DNA of 64,000 nucleotides from Serinus canaria. Lineage: Eukaryota > Chordata > Aves > Passeriformes > Fringillidae. A model generated the notes under the pieces. That model had not been told where the DNA came from, made no database searches, and saw only the letters and a program-made list of their open reading frames with translations. Location: assembly GCF_022539315.1 (NCBI RefSeq), contig NC_066313.1, positions 65,475,934 to 65,539,933 on the forward strand, in the 5' to 3' direction. How positions within the stretch are numbered: position 1 is the stretch's first letter; the number at the start of each line of letters is the position of its first letter. The position numbers and the translations under genes were made by a program. Positions 1-15,200 of this stretch are shown piece after piece.

Positions 1-3000
1 AGTGAAATGGGAATGAAAGTTTGAATCTTGTACTTTGCTGTCATATTAGAATCAAAATGAGACTCAAGCTTGATTTGAGAGACTTCTTCATTAAAAGTAA
101 CACAAAAAATGCTTCTTTCAGAACCTTCTTTTGATAACCTTGCATATATATTTCTGATTTCTTTTCAAATCAGAATGGGAAAAGCTCATGTAGAAGCACA
201 GAGAAATATGCTTCACACTTTTCTATTACAGGCAATTTAAGGTATTTTTTATAATAAGCACTGTGAAATGGCTCAATTTGCTAATTTTAGCAGAAAGCTC
301 CAATAGCATAAGGAAAGTAAGAAATAAGGTGTAGGACAGTATGAAACTCCTTTTTGAGTTTTTGTGCTGTTACACTGACAATCTTTCAGACTTCAATCCA
401 CTTTCAGTTTGGTCATCAGTATTGATGTGGCTTTCACTTCTTGGACAGATGGGACATACTGTTAAGATAAAAGACAATTTCCCCTCCATCTTTCACTCTA
501 TTGGACTTTGGTTAAATCTTCAATGTGCTTATTTTGTGTCATCACATGCTTTTACGTAGTGTGATTCATATTGATCTTTCAATTTGTAACAGTATTACAT
601 GATTGTGATAAGGTCAGCCAAAAAGGTTGAAGTGAATCTGTCCACAATCCATTCTTTTAATATGTCTCTCAAAAAGAATATGTAGCTCATAAGAACAAAT
701 CGCTTAGTTATTGAAACTTAACTTCAAAACACAAGTTGTTTAAATAGACAGGAGTGACAGGTCAGTCTTCCTACACATTATGTCCTGTAAACCTCTGTAT
801 TTTCAGTTTCTCCAAAACAGCTATGCAGGCAGTACTTTTCAAGTTTGATTTCAGCCACCTTGATAGTTTCGACTTAATCAAACTTTCAACTCATCTGTCC
901 TCAGGAAATGTCCTTTCTGTCACCTTTGAGGCATTGTTTTCTGTGTGCTGTCATTTCTGTCCGGCTGTTTGAGGTACAGGTCTGACTGTCACTTTTCTTT
1001 TGACTCCCTGCTTGTGCAAACCTTTTTTTGGATCATGCTGTGGGAGCATTATCCTGTAGGAAAGAGCCTTGCTCTTGTTTCAGAAGATGTATCTGATTTC
1101 ATCCTAAAGAAACATATGACAAACAAAACCAGAGAAACAACATTTGCTCTGTTGCATCAGTCAGTGAAATCTGAGCACCAGCCAAGTGTTCAGCATGTTA
1201 ATCCTTCTGAAACATCAGAGACACAAGTGTTTCTATCGACTGTTTAGCCTGGCTGAGAGAACAGTGAATGTTTCATGGGAGGTCCCAATGTTCTGAAGCT
1301 TTTGTTGGTCACTGTGAACTCCACAAGACCCTTGAGCATTATTTTGTATTTCTAGAGTAGTTTTTCCCTCCTCAGTCTTCCTTTCAAAATGGCCTGTAAA
1401 ATTACTCTTTTATTTAATTTATGATTTATTTGTTTCTTGGCTGTGTCTACATTTATGAAAGTGCCTATTAGTTTTGCTGCCTTTGTAAACACTTTTCTCA
1501 TATGTCTGTCTGTTCATGTCTGTCTGTCTGGAAGTTCAGTGGTTTTGTGGTTCCTGTATATCAGTTTCCTAAAACTTGCTTTTAGGGCAAGCTACTCTTG
1601 TTAGCATTCAGATAATTTTAGGATTTTTGTACACTTTAAAGGTCAATGCTTTCTTAGTCTGCATAGTATGTTGTAGACAAAGTAAATATTGTGGGTGTTG
1701 GCATTTTGGGCCTAATGAATGAATAGATCCAAATTAATCTAAATTATGGGATATAGCTTAGGTTAGGAAGAATCTGTTGAGATGATCGGGTCTATCCCTT
1801 GCTCAAAATTGTATTTTTGGTATTCTCAGCACTTATATATTTATTTTTTCTGTGTATTTTATTTTAGTTGGGAAGAATGGATGGCAGCTGTGTTGTTCAC
1901 CTCTGTAGTCTAATCTTTTTCTCTGATTAAACTCTATGAATTTTTTATCTCAGTTAAGGCCATTTTTTGTTAGCTTGTAGATAAACCAAATTTAAATGGT
2001 TTATAATGCTCTTGCGATTAGTTAGCCTATTCAGAACATGGAGGCACCTACAAAAGTGGAATACGATGCTGGAAGTTTTTTGCTTTTGCTTGTTATTGAC
2101 AGTACAGACAGCCCAAGGGAAATTTCTCAGGAGTTTGCAGGAAGAGTTCCTTGGTAACATTCTGCATTCTTACTTCAGTTTCAGCATACTTGTATAAAAA
2201 GCCCATCTACTTCAGAATTCTTTTTTTTTTTTTTTTAATGTCTGCAAAAGTAAAAGAGGCAAAGGAGGAAGCATTAACTGGAACATTTGTGGATTTATTT
2301 ATTTCTTTATCTGTCTGAAATTAAAATTTAACAAAAGGAAATAAACAAAAACCTCAAACAAATCCAGTTTAAAAAAACCCCATAACAACACCCTCCCCCC
2401 AAAAGAACCAACAGCCAGCGACAACAAAACCCACAAAACTGACACACTATTGCACAGTATAACAGGTTTTAGTCAAATATGATCTTTATAAAACAAGTAT
2501 TTTAGATTGTTCAGTCAAAGCAAATTCTCTTTTTGCTACGGAAAATAAAAGTTTGCATTATGAATGTTGTTTCAAAAGGGCCTGTTTTGATGTCTTGGGT
2601 GTGATATAGATCTTATTTTAAATTCATGGGAAAAATGAAATATAACAGCGGAATATTTAAAGAATGCTTCATGATGATTAATCACCTGAAGTAGTATGGG
2701 TTTCTTTATAGCACTTTGACACTTCTGTCCTTAAAAAGCCATTAAAGCCATTAAAGTTGCATTGAAGAGAGATGGTGACGTGAACTCAGGTGAAGGAAAT
2801 ATTTTGAAAATTTTTAAAGCTGTGTTAGATAACACATATTCAAAACAGTGTTTCAAGTGTGAAGGCACTGGGTTAAGAAACAGTGTAGAGCAGTTCAGGT
2901 AAGTTTACATATAGTTGTTGGACCACATGTGTTAAACATTTCAAATGGCAGTATTAATTAGCTGTTGTTGTATTTTATAAATTATTTTGTCTTGAATGAT

Positions 3001-3062
3001 GTAGCTATTCATGCTATTTGTTGAATAACTGTAACTATTTGTGCGTTTAACTTTCCTTCTAG
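1..3062 (+). other. UCHL3 intron upstream of the Tyr62 exon (partial)
   Basis: AT-rich sequence with no coding exon I can recognise; I looked for the conserved PVCAVLLLFP segment of UCHL3 and did not find it. It holds a T run near 2221-2236 and an A/C-rich low-complexity tract at about 2335-2445. Confidence 0.7.
2335..2445. repeat. A/C-rich low-complexity tract
   Basis: Almost pure A and C on the + strand, with runs of A and C broken by AAC and CCA steps. This kind of tract is common in bird introns and often arises from an old poly(A) tail. Confidence 0.6.
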
Positions 3063-3219
3063 TATGAAACCTTCAGAACAGAAGAAGAAGAGAGGATAAA
3101 AGCTAAGGGACAAGATGTCAAATCATCAGTGTATTTCATGAAGCAGACCATTAACAATGCTTGTGGGACAATTGGGCTAATTCATGCTATTGCAAACAAC
3201 AGAGATAAAATGAACTTTG
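3063..3219 (+). CDS. UCHL3: UCHL3 coding exon, residues 62-113 (nucleophile exon)
   Basis: The acceptor is a pyrimidine-rich run ending in AG at 3061-3062, and the donor is GTAAGA from 3220. The exon starts in phase 0 and encodes 52 full codons plus the first base of Glu114. It begins [11 protein letters not shown] and contains [18 protein letters not shown], with Gln89 of the oxyanion hole and the catalytic Cys95. This block is the most conserved part of the UCH fold, so the assignment is secure. Confidence 0.97.
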
Positions 3220-6200
3220 GTAAGATTTTTTTGCTTTTCCCTTTTTTTCCTCAGCTGTGGGGAGCCATGGAGGGAAGGGAATGTTTTGTACTATTTTCTC
3301 TGAATATGACCATTCATAAAGGCTGAAGGAGTGCATTTTTACCTATAATTACAAAATTATTATTTTATACTAATTTTTGAACTAAAGCACTTAAAACATT
3401 GCAAGGTGCAGTCTGTGAGCTGTGAATGAAGTTGGAATTAAAACATGACACTAATTATGTCTTTTTTAATTTTTTTAAGAAACTAATTCTTCACTGAAAA
3501 AGTTCCTAGAAGATTCATTATCTATGACTCCTGAAGAGAGGGCCAAATACCTAGAAACTTACGAAGTTAGTATCATGTGTTTTTACTTTTATTTAAAATG
3601 GTGTAAGAACTACTTGCATGAGCAGGTACTGTCCTTGGGGATTGACTCAGTGAAGCAGCTAAACAAATTTGATTTTACAGTGAGCTTGTGATCAGACAGT
3701 TGCTACAAAGGAAACTCTGCATTGGTATTTTAGAGTATTCCTGCCTGCCCATAGCTCAGTCAGCAGAATGGATTTTGTCAATGTTCTCATCCATGTTAAT
3801 TCCCTGGCTTAGTTTAAGATTACTTTGAAATGCATGAGAAATGTGTGCATAATCTTTTCTTTTTATGGGTTCAGGATATAGCTTAATGGTCAATTTAAGC
3901 TGATCTGGGGCTATTGCTGAAAGGATAGTCCTTTTGCTGCCTCTTTTAATTTGTGCCTTCTGGTCATATCTCCATGCTTTTAGCAGTTGAGGCACACAAA
4001 GAGCTGATTTGGCTGAAATATGATCTCCTTCCCCTACCATCCTAAACCATGAGATGAGCTAGCTGATAATGTGGTTAGCCACATATTAGTGCTGTTTGAA
4101 AGGATGTGGCAGAAACATGTGGCCAGTGGTGGATGGAGAACAGTGCTGTTGCTCCTGATGGTAATGATGGTCCTCTCTCAAAATTAAAACCTTGATGATT
4201 TTTAAGTCAGAGCATATTGTGAAGCCCTCAGGAATATGAGTGTTAATGTGTGGCTAAAGGAAGTACCAACAAACAGCAGACATTTATGACATTTTCTATG
4301 GAAATGTTGGACACAAAATGTCTGATCAGAGCTTCTATCTAAATTAATTTTTCTGCTCAAAGTGATAGCTAAAAAAAGCATTTTCTGTGTGCAAAAGTGC
4401 CATTGCAAACTCTCAGATGTTTGACCTGAATTGACTGTTATGAAACTGAAAGAGTGGTCTTCTGATCCTCGGAGGTGGAGATTATTTGTTTATTAACTTT
4501 CTTATTTATTATAAGCACTGAACAAAAATAGTTACATCTTTGTAATTGATAACATGAAGGCAAGAATGGTTCTTACAACACTGAAAGTCTCTCCTTTAAT
4601 GTCTGATTGAAATATATTTTAATTTTAGGCTATTCGTGTCACTCATGAATCCAGTGCCCATGAAGGTCAGACTGAGGTATCCATTTTTTTAAAAAGCCTT
4701 TGTTTATATCTACTTTGAGTTGAATATAATTGATATGAAAGCAATCACATGTTAAAGGTTTACAGTGAAATTGAGATTATTGCTTGGTTTTCAGAATTGT
4801 GTCATTAGTCCAAAATTAAGTGGCATTGCTGCAGGGGAAACCAAATTTGAAGCCTGGGGGCTTTTTGTTTTTCTGTTTGTTTGTTTGTTTGTTTGGGGGT
4901 TTTGGTGGTGGGGATTGTTTGCATTAGGTTTTCTAGCTCTTATATAATGTGAAAGATCTTTCTAAGCTTCCTTTCAGATTAAAACAGACAGAAACTTGAG
5001 GTTTTCTGGTTGCACATTTGTAGGTAAGACTGTAAGATTCATAGTAACCATATGAGTGTATAGAACGTTTTGTGAGAGTTCGGAAGGTTATAATTCAGGA
5101 AAAGAAATAGTCCAATAGTTGGTTTGCAGGTGTGTGTGTGTTGCTTGTATACAATACAAATTCAGATAAATTCTCATTCATACATACATTTATAAGCATT
5201 TATGCCCCAACAGATTATGTGTGATATGGAAAAAACAACCTAGTAACTGACAAAAGAACCCTGAAATAACCATAAACTTGAACATTCAACTTTTTTCTGC
5301 TTCAATCATGCCAAGTCAGTTTTCCATCTTTCTCGTTCAGGTTTCAGTATCTGTTTGACAAAAAAAAAAAAAATTATATTGTTGCTAGCATTGCTTTGTT
5401 TGACAAAAAGAGAAACACTTCTGTGTTTGGCTGTGGCTCCAGTGACTTATCCATTCTCTCTTTTTGAAGTGCAGTAGGTAATTAAAATTTTTTTTTTTAA
5501 TTTTTTGTGCAATATCTTCTATATAATTTAGGAGAAAGCAAAGCAATCCTTTCTGCTCCCCCTTGCCCTGTCTGGAAATGGAAATGATGAGCATTGGTTC
5601 AACTCTTTCTGTTATAGATACTCAACATCCTTTGTAGTATTTTATTTAAAAAAACACACCACTCTCTCTTCTTGTCTTGTTCCCTAACTTAGCCAAGGTT
5701 CTATATTTCAAGAAGAAGCATCAGAACTAATTTGTGTTTTTTTTCCTTTTCTAAGTAAGAGACGCAAAAATATGGTCTGTTTTTTTTTTTTTTTTTTAAT
5801 TCTTCAAATGAGTTCATCTCTAGATATTCTTGGCCAGCTCAGAAAGAGTGATTATCCCAACAAATTTCTGAGGACTGAATCTTTTCCTAAGATCCTTGTG
5901 AAAGAGAAACTTCTTTAGTTGTTTTGATGTACTGTAAGGTTCATGTAGGGAACGATCTGTCTCTGCATTCTTCTGGCAGATATTATGGAATGGCTGAGAA
6001 AGAAAATACGAGGACTGCTTGTTTTGACAGTCTTCATGAAGATTCAGGAAGCACCTAAGTGACGATGGAATCTCCTAATAATGGACAGTTAACTTCTTGA
6101 ACTTCCACTAATTAATTTGTTTCCTGATCAAGATAACCACAATACAAAGATTAATAATTGCATGGAAAGATGAAGACTTCTTTTCATAATAAAAAATTAC

Positions 6201-9200
6201 AAGATTGTCTTAGCAACCATGCCTAAACACAGATATTGAATAGCTAGTTTCCTTGCCAATTATTTATAATTCCATTTTGTATAACTCTATCTGTAAGTAA
6301 TTCAATATGGATATTCCTTAGACTAGTGAAATAACTTTTTCCTGTCTTTTTGTTTCCAAAGTTGAAATAGTACAAAGACTGAATACATTTTCCAGGATCA
6401 TTTTTTTCAGAATAGTTCTCATCCATCAACCAAGGAGGGAAGAAACAAACAAGTTTTGTTACTGGAACATCAAATTGTCTGGAAATCCTGTCCTACCAGA
6501 TGGTAGTTAAACAAGGCAGCAAGGCCTCCCCATTCATTGGTACCTAAGGACTTGCTTTACTTTAAAGTAAAATTCTTTTTAAGTGAAACAAAATATGAAA
6601 CATGAATATGCTGAGAAGTGTAACTGAGAGATAAAGTGAGTTAATCTCGTCTTCCTTCCAAGGGTACATTTTAAATGTCACTATGTACTCTTCATGTAGG
6701 GGTTGAAGGGACTGATAAACAGCATGATCTTGTGGGTGCTGAAGTTACCATATGGAGGTCATATGAGGTTGTTGACTTGTCCTGTGGGGTAGGTTGAGGA
6801 TTTCTAGCACCTTTTGGGAAAGAAAGAAGAGAATACTATTCCTCCTGCATATCCATTACTTGTTAGGATTACTTTCTTGAGAATTTAAAGTTCCTTTAAG
6901 AGCACTGGAAAGGAACATGGTTGTCTTCCTGTGACTGAGGTTTTTGACCTCCATGCACCCCCTCTGCTGTCCAGATAGTCAAGGCATGTTCCATAGTAAT
7001 CTTTCTTTGAGTAAAGTGGCTTATTTAGTTGCTTAATGATAGTAAGTGAAGAAAAGTTAGTGCTTTGTGAACAAAAGGACTTTCTAGGTCTTTACAGATC
7101 TTTTCTAGGTCTCTTACGGGTGTAAAGATTGAGAAAACTTTCAGGCCTACTTTTTCTTAGGGTGATTAACTTGGCTTATGTTCTACACGAGAAGAGCCTG
7201 CTCTGTGGGTAGTTCTGTCCCTTAGATAGGTATTGCATACTATTGTCCACTCACATTTTTAGAAAGTCTTGCTAAAACTTATCTGTGTTAGACAGGGTAA
7301 CTTCCAAAAGTGGGATGGATAGCAGTCAATTCCACTGATTTATTTAGGAAGGAAAGATGTTTCCTTCCACCATAAATAAACACACCATGATGCGATCAAG
7401 ATAAAGTTAAATTTTCTGGAATCATGAGCTGCAGAAGGTTTAAAACAGCACAGAGTACAGACAGGTTCTCTTCTGATAGTACTGTTTGTGGGTTTGGTTT
7501 TTTTTTCCCTGGGTTCTGATGTTTCAGACATTTGTGGATTCAATCTTTAATACTTCTGAGTAAAGTCTTTACTTGTTGATTGCCCTTGACAGTCTTGCTC
7601 TGTCTTCACAGACTTTTTTTATAATCTCAGTGACTACTTAGTTTTTACAGTATGCTAATGCATTTTCTGCTTTTTTCTGTTTCATGTACGTAAAATGTGC
7701 TCAAAATAAAGCAAGTCTAGCTAGAAATAAAAACCAGAAGCAATAGCATAAAGCAGTACTATCTTCCTAATATCTGTGTATTTTGTCATCTTGTCTGGTG
7801 GTTAGGATTTGTTTCTGTTTTAGTATAATCTGTAATCAGATTTTTTTTTCTCCTAAATTTTGTATGTTTTAAAGAGCTCTTCTCAGGGGGAAAATACCCC
7901 CACAGTTGGCAAGATATTACTTGTAATGGGCTTCTAGATTCCAGATGATGACTGCTAGAATTTACAGTGATCAGTTTGCTTGTGGGATGTATCATTACTG
8001 TGGGGGTCTATTTGGCTGAACATGAGGATGAATTCTAAGCAAGTGGATTGAAGCTGAAAACTATAGAATGTTCTGCCTTGATGGGTGCTTTAACAGGCTT
8101 CCCAAGTTTGATAGCTGTGATTAATTTGCTTAGTTAAAAAAAACCAACCACTTTTCTTAAAAATCAAAGAGATTTTTTTCCTTCAAGGAGATTAAACTTT
8201 CAAGAACTGTTAAGCAGTTTTCATTTTCATAATTCATTTCAAGTTTGCTAATTAAAAGGGTTGTAAATTTGCACTTAATCCTTCAGGCCAGATTTTGGAC
8301 CAGGTTCTGTTAATACTTCTGGGTTGTGTGGCTCCATGTCTCACTTTATTGCTACAATAAATAGCTAATGCAGTCTTATGGGTACTTTTTATGGATACTT
8401 CTGTGTAAATAATGTAGGTCTGTTTAAAATTATTTTGGTAGCAAGTAGTAAGATCTGGGAATGGTTCCACAGAAGAAGTGTCTTGTTGGCTTCAAGGGTG
8501 GTTTGATTCTGGTTTTCTGTTCAAGTACCATAATGAGGGCAATTAATGTAAGATTCCTGGAACAGTATTTCTGTTGAAGTTTTTGATGATGGAGCTTACA
8601 CCTTCTTGAATGACAGGTATTTCATATCCAAAGCTGCCAAAAAAAAAAAAAAAAAGATCTAGGTCTTTACCTTAAAGCTTGATAGATCCAGTACTCTTTT
8701 CTGTGTGACAGCTCCTGAACTGGGGCTATTGTTGAGAATAGAATAGGTGCCAGATACTTGAGATCCTCTTTATTCTTCCATGAGTCTTCTGCTGAGCATA
8801 CACTTCTATTTACAATATCTAGGGTGTCTTAAGATGTGGAAAATAGAACCTGTTTCTTTGCACAACTGTACTTGCTTTTAAGCTGATCCTTATTTTATTG
8901 CTTTCTGCTAAGCCATCTTTGAGTTTTCCCTTTTGTTTTGCATTTGGGGGTTTTTCCCTTCTTGTTCTTCTGATGCCTCATTGAGCAGTTCATAAGCTTG
9001 GAAACCCTGTACTGCCACACACCTTCACATTTCTGATACCCTCTTACAAAAAACAAAACCACCCTCTCCTTTGAAAAACCACAACACTTCAGAAATACTA
9101 AAATGACAGTTTGTGGATCTGCAATAGCTGTCTAATCAACAGTTCAATTACAACTAAGCAGATCAATTACAACTTAGTTATAGCAATATTTGAGGGAGGA

Positions 9201-12200
9201 AAAGTACCAATTTATAGCAGTGATCAGGATGAGGTTCCTTACTTTCAAAAAAACTGTAGTAACTATTTGCAAGTAACAGAGCAGAAAATCTATAGGGAAC
9301 ATTTTTTTGAAAAAAGGAAAATGTATTATTAAATGAGAGCAACTTCCAGGTTTAGAGTCCTTTGCAGAGTAAATAAATTTTGAAATTGGAGTTGGGGAAG
9401 AAACTTACTTTGTATCCTATGCCTCATTCCCATTAATAATTCCATTAATACTATAAAGTTACTATATAGCTGCCTGGGAGCAGGAGAAGAGGAAATGCAA
9501 AGGTACATTTTTTATAGAAATAAGCCAGTAGATATTGTTTAGCTCAATTAAACAATTACATGCTTCAGGGAAGTTATTCCAGGTATAAAATAGTATCTGA
9601 TTCTTGAAATAATTTACCTTTTTAATATGTGAATATAATGTGAGTAGAAGATACTTTTGTTCTGTTCTCATATTACTGGCATCTGTAGCCAGTACTTTTG
9701 CAACTGTGCTTCATTACAGCTCAATACTACAGTAAGGGAAATGGCCAGCTACGCCACAGAAATCTTTTAAAAATATTAATTGGGCCTTTAGGCAAGGAAT
9801 TAGAACCAGAGAATAATTTGTATTCAATTTCTGCATTTTCAAGGCTTTGACATGCTTAATGCCTGTTCAAGTGCTATTTTGGTAATGGTATCAGAAGTTT
9901 TTAGCCAGCTGTGTGTGTTTGTGGCTGTTAAAATCATTCTGGATTGGCAAGTTTCCTACAGTATCTTCATGGGCTTCCTAAACAGCTTCCTGAAACAGCT
10001 GATCCTGTAGCCTTGCAGGAGCTAATGCTGGCACAGAGGGGTTACAGGCACACTCCTGGAAAGAGAGGAAAAAGTTTAACAGACAAGACTTAGATCAGGT
10101 TTGATCAGCTTGTGAACAGCAAATACTCAAATTATTGTGCAGTTAAGTGATTGGCAGGCTGTTGGTGTAACATCAAGGTATCACTAACTTCCTTCAATGG
10201 CTTTCCATATCACTTTTTGATGTAAAGTACAAGTGATGGAGTGAACTTCTTGTTGTGTCATGATGTCCTTATGGCATATGGAACCACTTTTGTGATGGAG
10301 GTCAAAGTTTTTTTGGACAGGGGAGTTTTAGCAACGTTTATGCGTCACTGCTTAGCATAATGTGATCTGTGGTCTTTGGGAAGTTTACTTGTTTAAGTGT
10401 TACTACAGCTTGGCTCAAAATGATGTTTCAATCAAGCAAATAAACACAAATAATATGGCCACTTGAAACACCTATGTTGGATATTGGTAAGAAAGTAGTA
10501 AGAACTGTGTTGGATATTGGCTAGAGAGTAATAAGAGCTTTTGATTTTGTTCATGATCTAAACTCTTAGGAGAAAATTAAGAGCTCTTACATTCATGTAT
10601 TTTCTTTCTTCTTCCTTTGAGGCTGATGAGAATGTCCGTCTAAACAAAGTTTAACCTACAGTGTTTAAGATTAGTTGTTAAGAAGAGGAAGATAGAAGAA
10701 AACAGAACTGCAGAATAAAATATATCAACTATTAAGGGAGGGCACAGAAAACACTGCCTTTGTTCTGTAACTCCTCCTGTTTGGGTTATTTTAGTACACT
10801 TTGTACATCTATTTCCCAACTGACAGCTTTGGCTACTAGAACTGTATGTTCTAGTGAAATGAGGCTCAGACTTGAATGGACTGAGGTGCAGCATCTGAGC
10901 TGCTACTTCAAATGGAAACAACATTCTTGTACCTCATTAGACCCTTATCAAAAATATTGATTAAAAAAATCAGCTTTTGAAAATCAAAACTGGTGTTTAT
11001 ACTGAGAGAGTCAAAAATCACAAAAAAGAACGTGTCTCAGATGTTCACAAAAAGCTGAAATACTAGCACACATCAGTGTGTTTATTTAGATGCTCTTTTG
11101 TTCACAAATATGATCAGGAATATTTTTAATATGGATTGAAGTTGGCAGCCTCTAAAAACACTACCACAGCTTGATCTCTTCTTTAACTCAAAACATAACT
11201 GCAAACTGTAGTCTGTAAACTTGTTTCATGTGCCTGGAGAACTATAATCTTGCTTGGAATGCACAAAGTTAGACTTTGATCACAGTAACAGTCGTTAACA
11301 TTGGCAAGAGCTAAGTAGAATCAATGCACTCTGTTCCCAACTGCTATAAAACTTGAACTTTCAAAGATCGCTGGTTCCCTGGGGCATTACAATTTATTGT
11401 TAGAGAAGAAACATAAAGAGCTTCCCTTTTGCTCCTGCCAAGAGCATATGGTGGGATTTTTTTCTTAAATCACCCATATTCCTTGATGTTTCTTCTGAAT
11501 AATCCATAGTCTTCTAAAGAAACATTTGCATCTTGAGAGACTATAAAATCAAACATGGAACTGTTTCATACATGATTTTTAGTTTAGCATTAGAGAGCAA
11601 GCATATAATCTCTCCTGTAAAGGTGGTGAAGTTGCCTAAAAATTTTAGCTATGGCTTTTTTTCTTTTACAGTCTACAAAGTAAAAGTGTAAAAAAGAGCT
11701 TACTAGAATCATGTGAACTGTTTTAGAAATTGTGCTTGGTTAGTCTGTGACTCATTGCATTGCCCTGTTATCTTACGTGTTAGTGTTTGAGACATGCCTT
11801 AATCTGATTTCTATACTGAACAAATTGCTAAAAAGAAAGGTATTAATGCAGTAGAATTGTTATTCTGGATCCTATGCTTAACCATAAAATCTGCATAAAG
11901 GAATTCTGCTCCTAGGATGAAACATAACTATAGAGGATATTCGCACCCATAAATCCACCCATGGATTTAAATAACAAGTTTGTAAGAAATAAATAACATA
12001 AGTGAAAAAATGTTTCTACAGTTTTGCATCCAACATCTCTACAAATCAACTGCCATAAGTTTGTTTGGTTTTTTTTTTAATTTTGTTTGTTTTTTTGCAT
12101 CTCTCCAATCCATAATGCTTCCTGTGCTGTTCTTGCACTATCTGTAAGAGAGAGCAAGCAGCAGGGTATAGCCAAGTGTGACAGGTAATGGCTGAGTTCA

Positions 12201-15200
12201 CAGTCAGCCTCTTGCTCTTAGGCAGAAGAGAAAATTGTTTGGTTCTCTCCCTTTTTTTTTTTTTCCTTTATCAAACCACTAATTTGGAAGGAGAAAATTA
12301 AAAGAATTTGCAATTCTTAAGACTTGCAAAATTTTACCAATATGGCTGAAGCTAGACAGTGGGCTAAAACCACTCAGAGAAATGATGTTACATCAACTGA
12401 CTTTACTCAAGGAAGCACTCCAAAAATACAGTATTTGGTGTGCAACAGTGCTGTTCAGTTTATTTCAGAAAAAAACTATTCGGAAAAAAAAATCTAGTTA
12501 ATTTAGCTTTTGCAGAGCTCCCTAACCTTTGAAATTTTCTTCTTTTTTTTTTGTGATTACACTTTTTTTTGATCACAGAAGTCACCATTGTGATAATCTA
12601 GCTTGACTTTTGCCTAACATAGACCATAGAACTTTAAGTCTTCAGGGAGAGATAAATTACCACTAATTTTGGGAAGATTTTTTTTGGGGGTGCTCTAATC
12701 TCACCATTTTTCTTGTCTTTACCCGTATGTCTAGCAAAATAATACTCTTGGGATATTGTCCATTCTTAATCATAGGTTAAACTTACATGGAGAATACTGT
12801 AAATATTTTTTTACCGGCTGCAGAAGGACTAACTAAAATGACTGGCACAGATGTTGATCTGCTAGCAGATGTAGCCCAGTTTGGTCTGTAATCTCAGTCT
12901 CAATAATATTGATGTTGATAATTGTAATGTTGGCAAAATTAGTAGATCTGTGAGGACTGGAGTTTATGAACCTTAACTTCCTAAGAATTTGCTTGTTGGT
13001 CAGGTTTTTGTTGCACGTAAGGAATATCTAGTTTGGAAAAAGCTTTTCTTGCAATCAAAGTACACACAATGTCTCTAGTTCATGTGAATTCTGTGGTGTA
13101 ATGCTGGAGATGAGCTCATGAAGCATCTTCTGCCTCTGTGGAATTCTTCCTTTGTCAGACTCCTCTCCTCTGTCTGGCTGCTTATCTTTCTATAAAATCT
13201 TGAAGGAACTTAATGTCTCTCAAGGTGTCACCACCACCAGCAACATAGGCTTGAAATGCTGTTGAGAAATTTAAAACCCTTGTGAAGGAAAGAGGAGGAA
13301 GAGGGTTTCTTTAGACAGTGTGATACATAGATTTAATATGCGTGTAAAAAACCCAGTAATGGTAATGACTAAGGAAGAAGAACACTTAGTTTTAACTGTA
13401 ATACAGACCCTTTAAAATATTGTATTTAATTCAATAATGGGCAATTATTTAAGAAAAACAAAGCTTCAGAAGCTGGTGGGGAAAAGGGATTGATAGATAC
13501 TAAGGACACCCTCTCTGAGAATAATCTTAGCGCTGTAATAACCCTTATATTGCCCACTTGGCTGGAAAAGTTGTACATTTTATTGTTGCTTGAACCTTCT
13601 CCCATCTCTGCTCCAGGGATTACTGTATGGGAGCTGTATAATGAACAGCATGTTGGGAGGTGTCCCTGAACCCTTATGGAACAATGCAACCAGGCAGATG
13701 CAGAACACGTGCCAGGGCCTCTGATCCCAAGTATGCTTCTGGTTCCCATGTTGCCAGACATGCTGTTATGCAGTTACAGCTCATTTTATCTCTGTCCCAG
13801 CGCAGCTGGCATTTCTGCACAGTGACACAACCTCAGATTGGAGGAAAGAAGAAAAGCCCATGTCCCAGCACAGGTTGTGAGCTGATAGGCAGGGAAGCTT
13901 CCAAAGAGGAAGGTTGCATGGGCTTGAACTTCCCACTGCAAGGATGCTCTAAACCTGAGTTTCCAAACAGATGAATTTTTGTAGCCACTAGCAAGTTAAT
14001 CAATAATATGTATTCTGTTTAGAAATGGTCATGCAATACCAGATGCTGCTTTGTCCTGTCAGGTCTTCAGTGCATAACACATGGACTGAAATAATTTGCT
14101 GGATTGGGTTCCACAAACAAGATAAGCAAACAGACCCCTGTTTCTAGAACCTGACAGGTTTGGGTATGAACCAAGCCTTGAGCTCTTCAGCACTATCAAA
14201 CTTTGGCACTCTTGGCTATGTGCAGAAGCACAGCTCCTGGTGCCTGACAAACTTTGTATGTGATTCCTTTTAGATCTTAGATTTTAGTAACAGCTATATA
14301 TAGGAGTGAGTTTTGGATTGGGGCAGATGGTAATTGCCTGAACATTTTCTGGACCTATTCCATGAAGCTCTTAACTTCTTTATAATGTATTTTTTTGCAT
14401 TTCAGACAATAAACTTGATGTGCTTACTGGCTTATATGACAATAACATTCAATTCTATTTCAGGGCTTTTGTTTTACCACTTCAGATATTTGACCTATTA
14501 TAATTTTCAGCACAGGAGTATGCTCCTGTGATCTTTTCTTCTTGTGAAGCCAGACTAATTCTCTCTTTTCTGCATTTTCTAGATGTTAATAAATTTTGTT
14601 TGAATAGAGTGTTTCAAGTTAGGATTTGTCTCCCATATTTTAAATTAAATGTGAAATGTATGAATGGTTTTCTTTTTTCTTTGGAGATGTATATTTAACA
14701 TTAATTTCATAGTAATATTGACCTGTAATTCTAATTTAATTTTTTAATATTCATTTTAAAACGACCTCAGTTCACATAGCTTAATTTGTGCTTATTATTA
14801 AAACCATGCATAGAATTTTCTGGTTATTACAGCCTTGTTAATTACCTTGTTAATCCAGTATTAAGTTTGCTTTTCAGAATTCCTACATATTGTCTGCTGA
14901 AATTCTACTCTTACAGATGCAAAAGTATATTTTCAATGGAGAGGAAGTTTCTCGTTCTCTTAGTTGATCTCACTAGGGGACCCACTAGTACAGGAAATAA
15001 AGTATAAAAAGATTAAATGAATGGAAGTGAAAATCAGGACAAATACTAACTAGAAATCTTAAAATATTAGTTGCCCTTAATGGCATTCTGTGGTGTAAAT
15101 TCAGTTTTGAAAAGCTAAAGTATTTCTTGGTCTCATTACATTCAGGCAAGGGGTATTTTTAATATTTTCTCATTATTTTAGCAATATTGGCCAGAAAACA

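Noticed and set aside
13660..13974. 104-codon + frame in a slightly GC-richer patch
   Set aside because: Overlaps a 111-codon frame on the other strand and has no recognisable domain; likely chance in single-copy intron.
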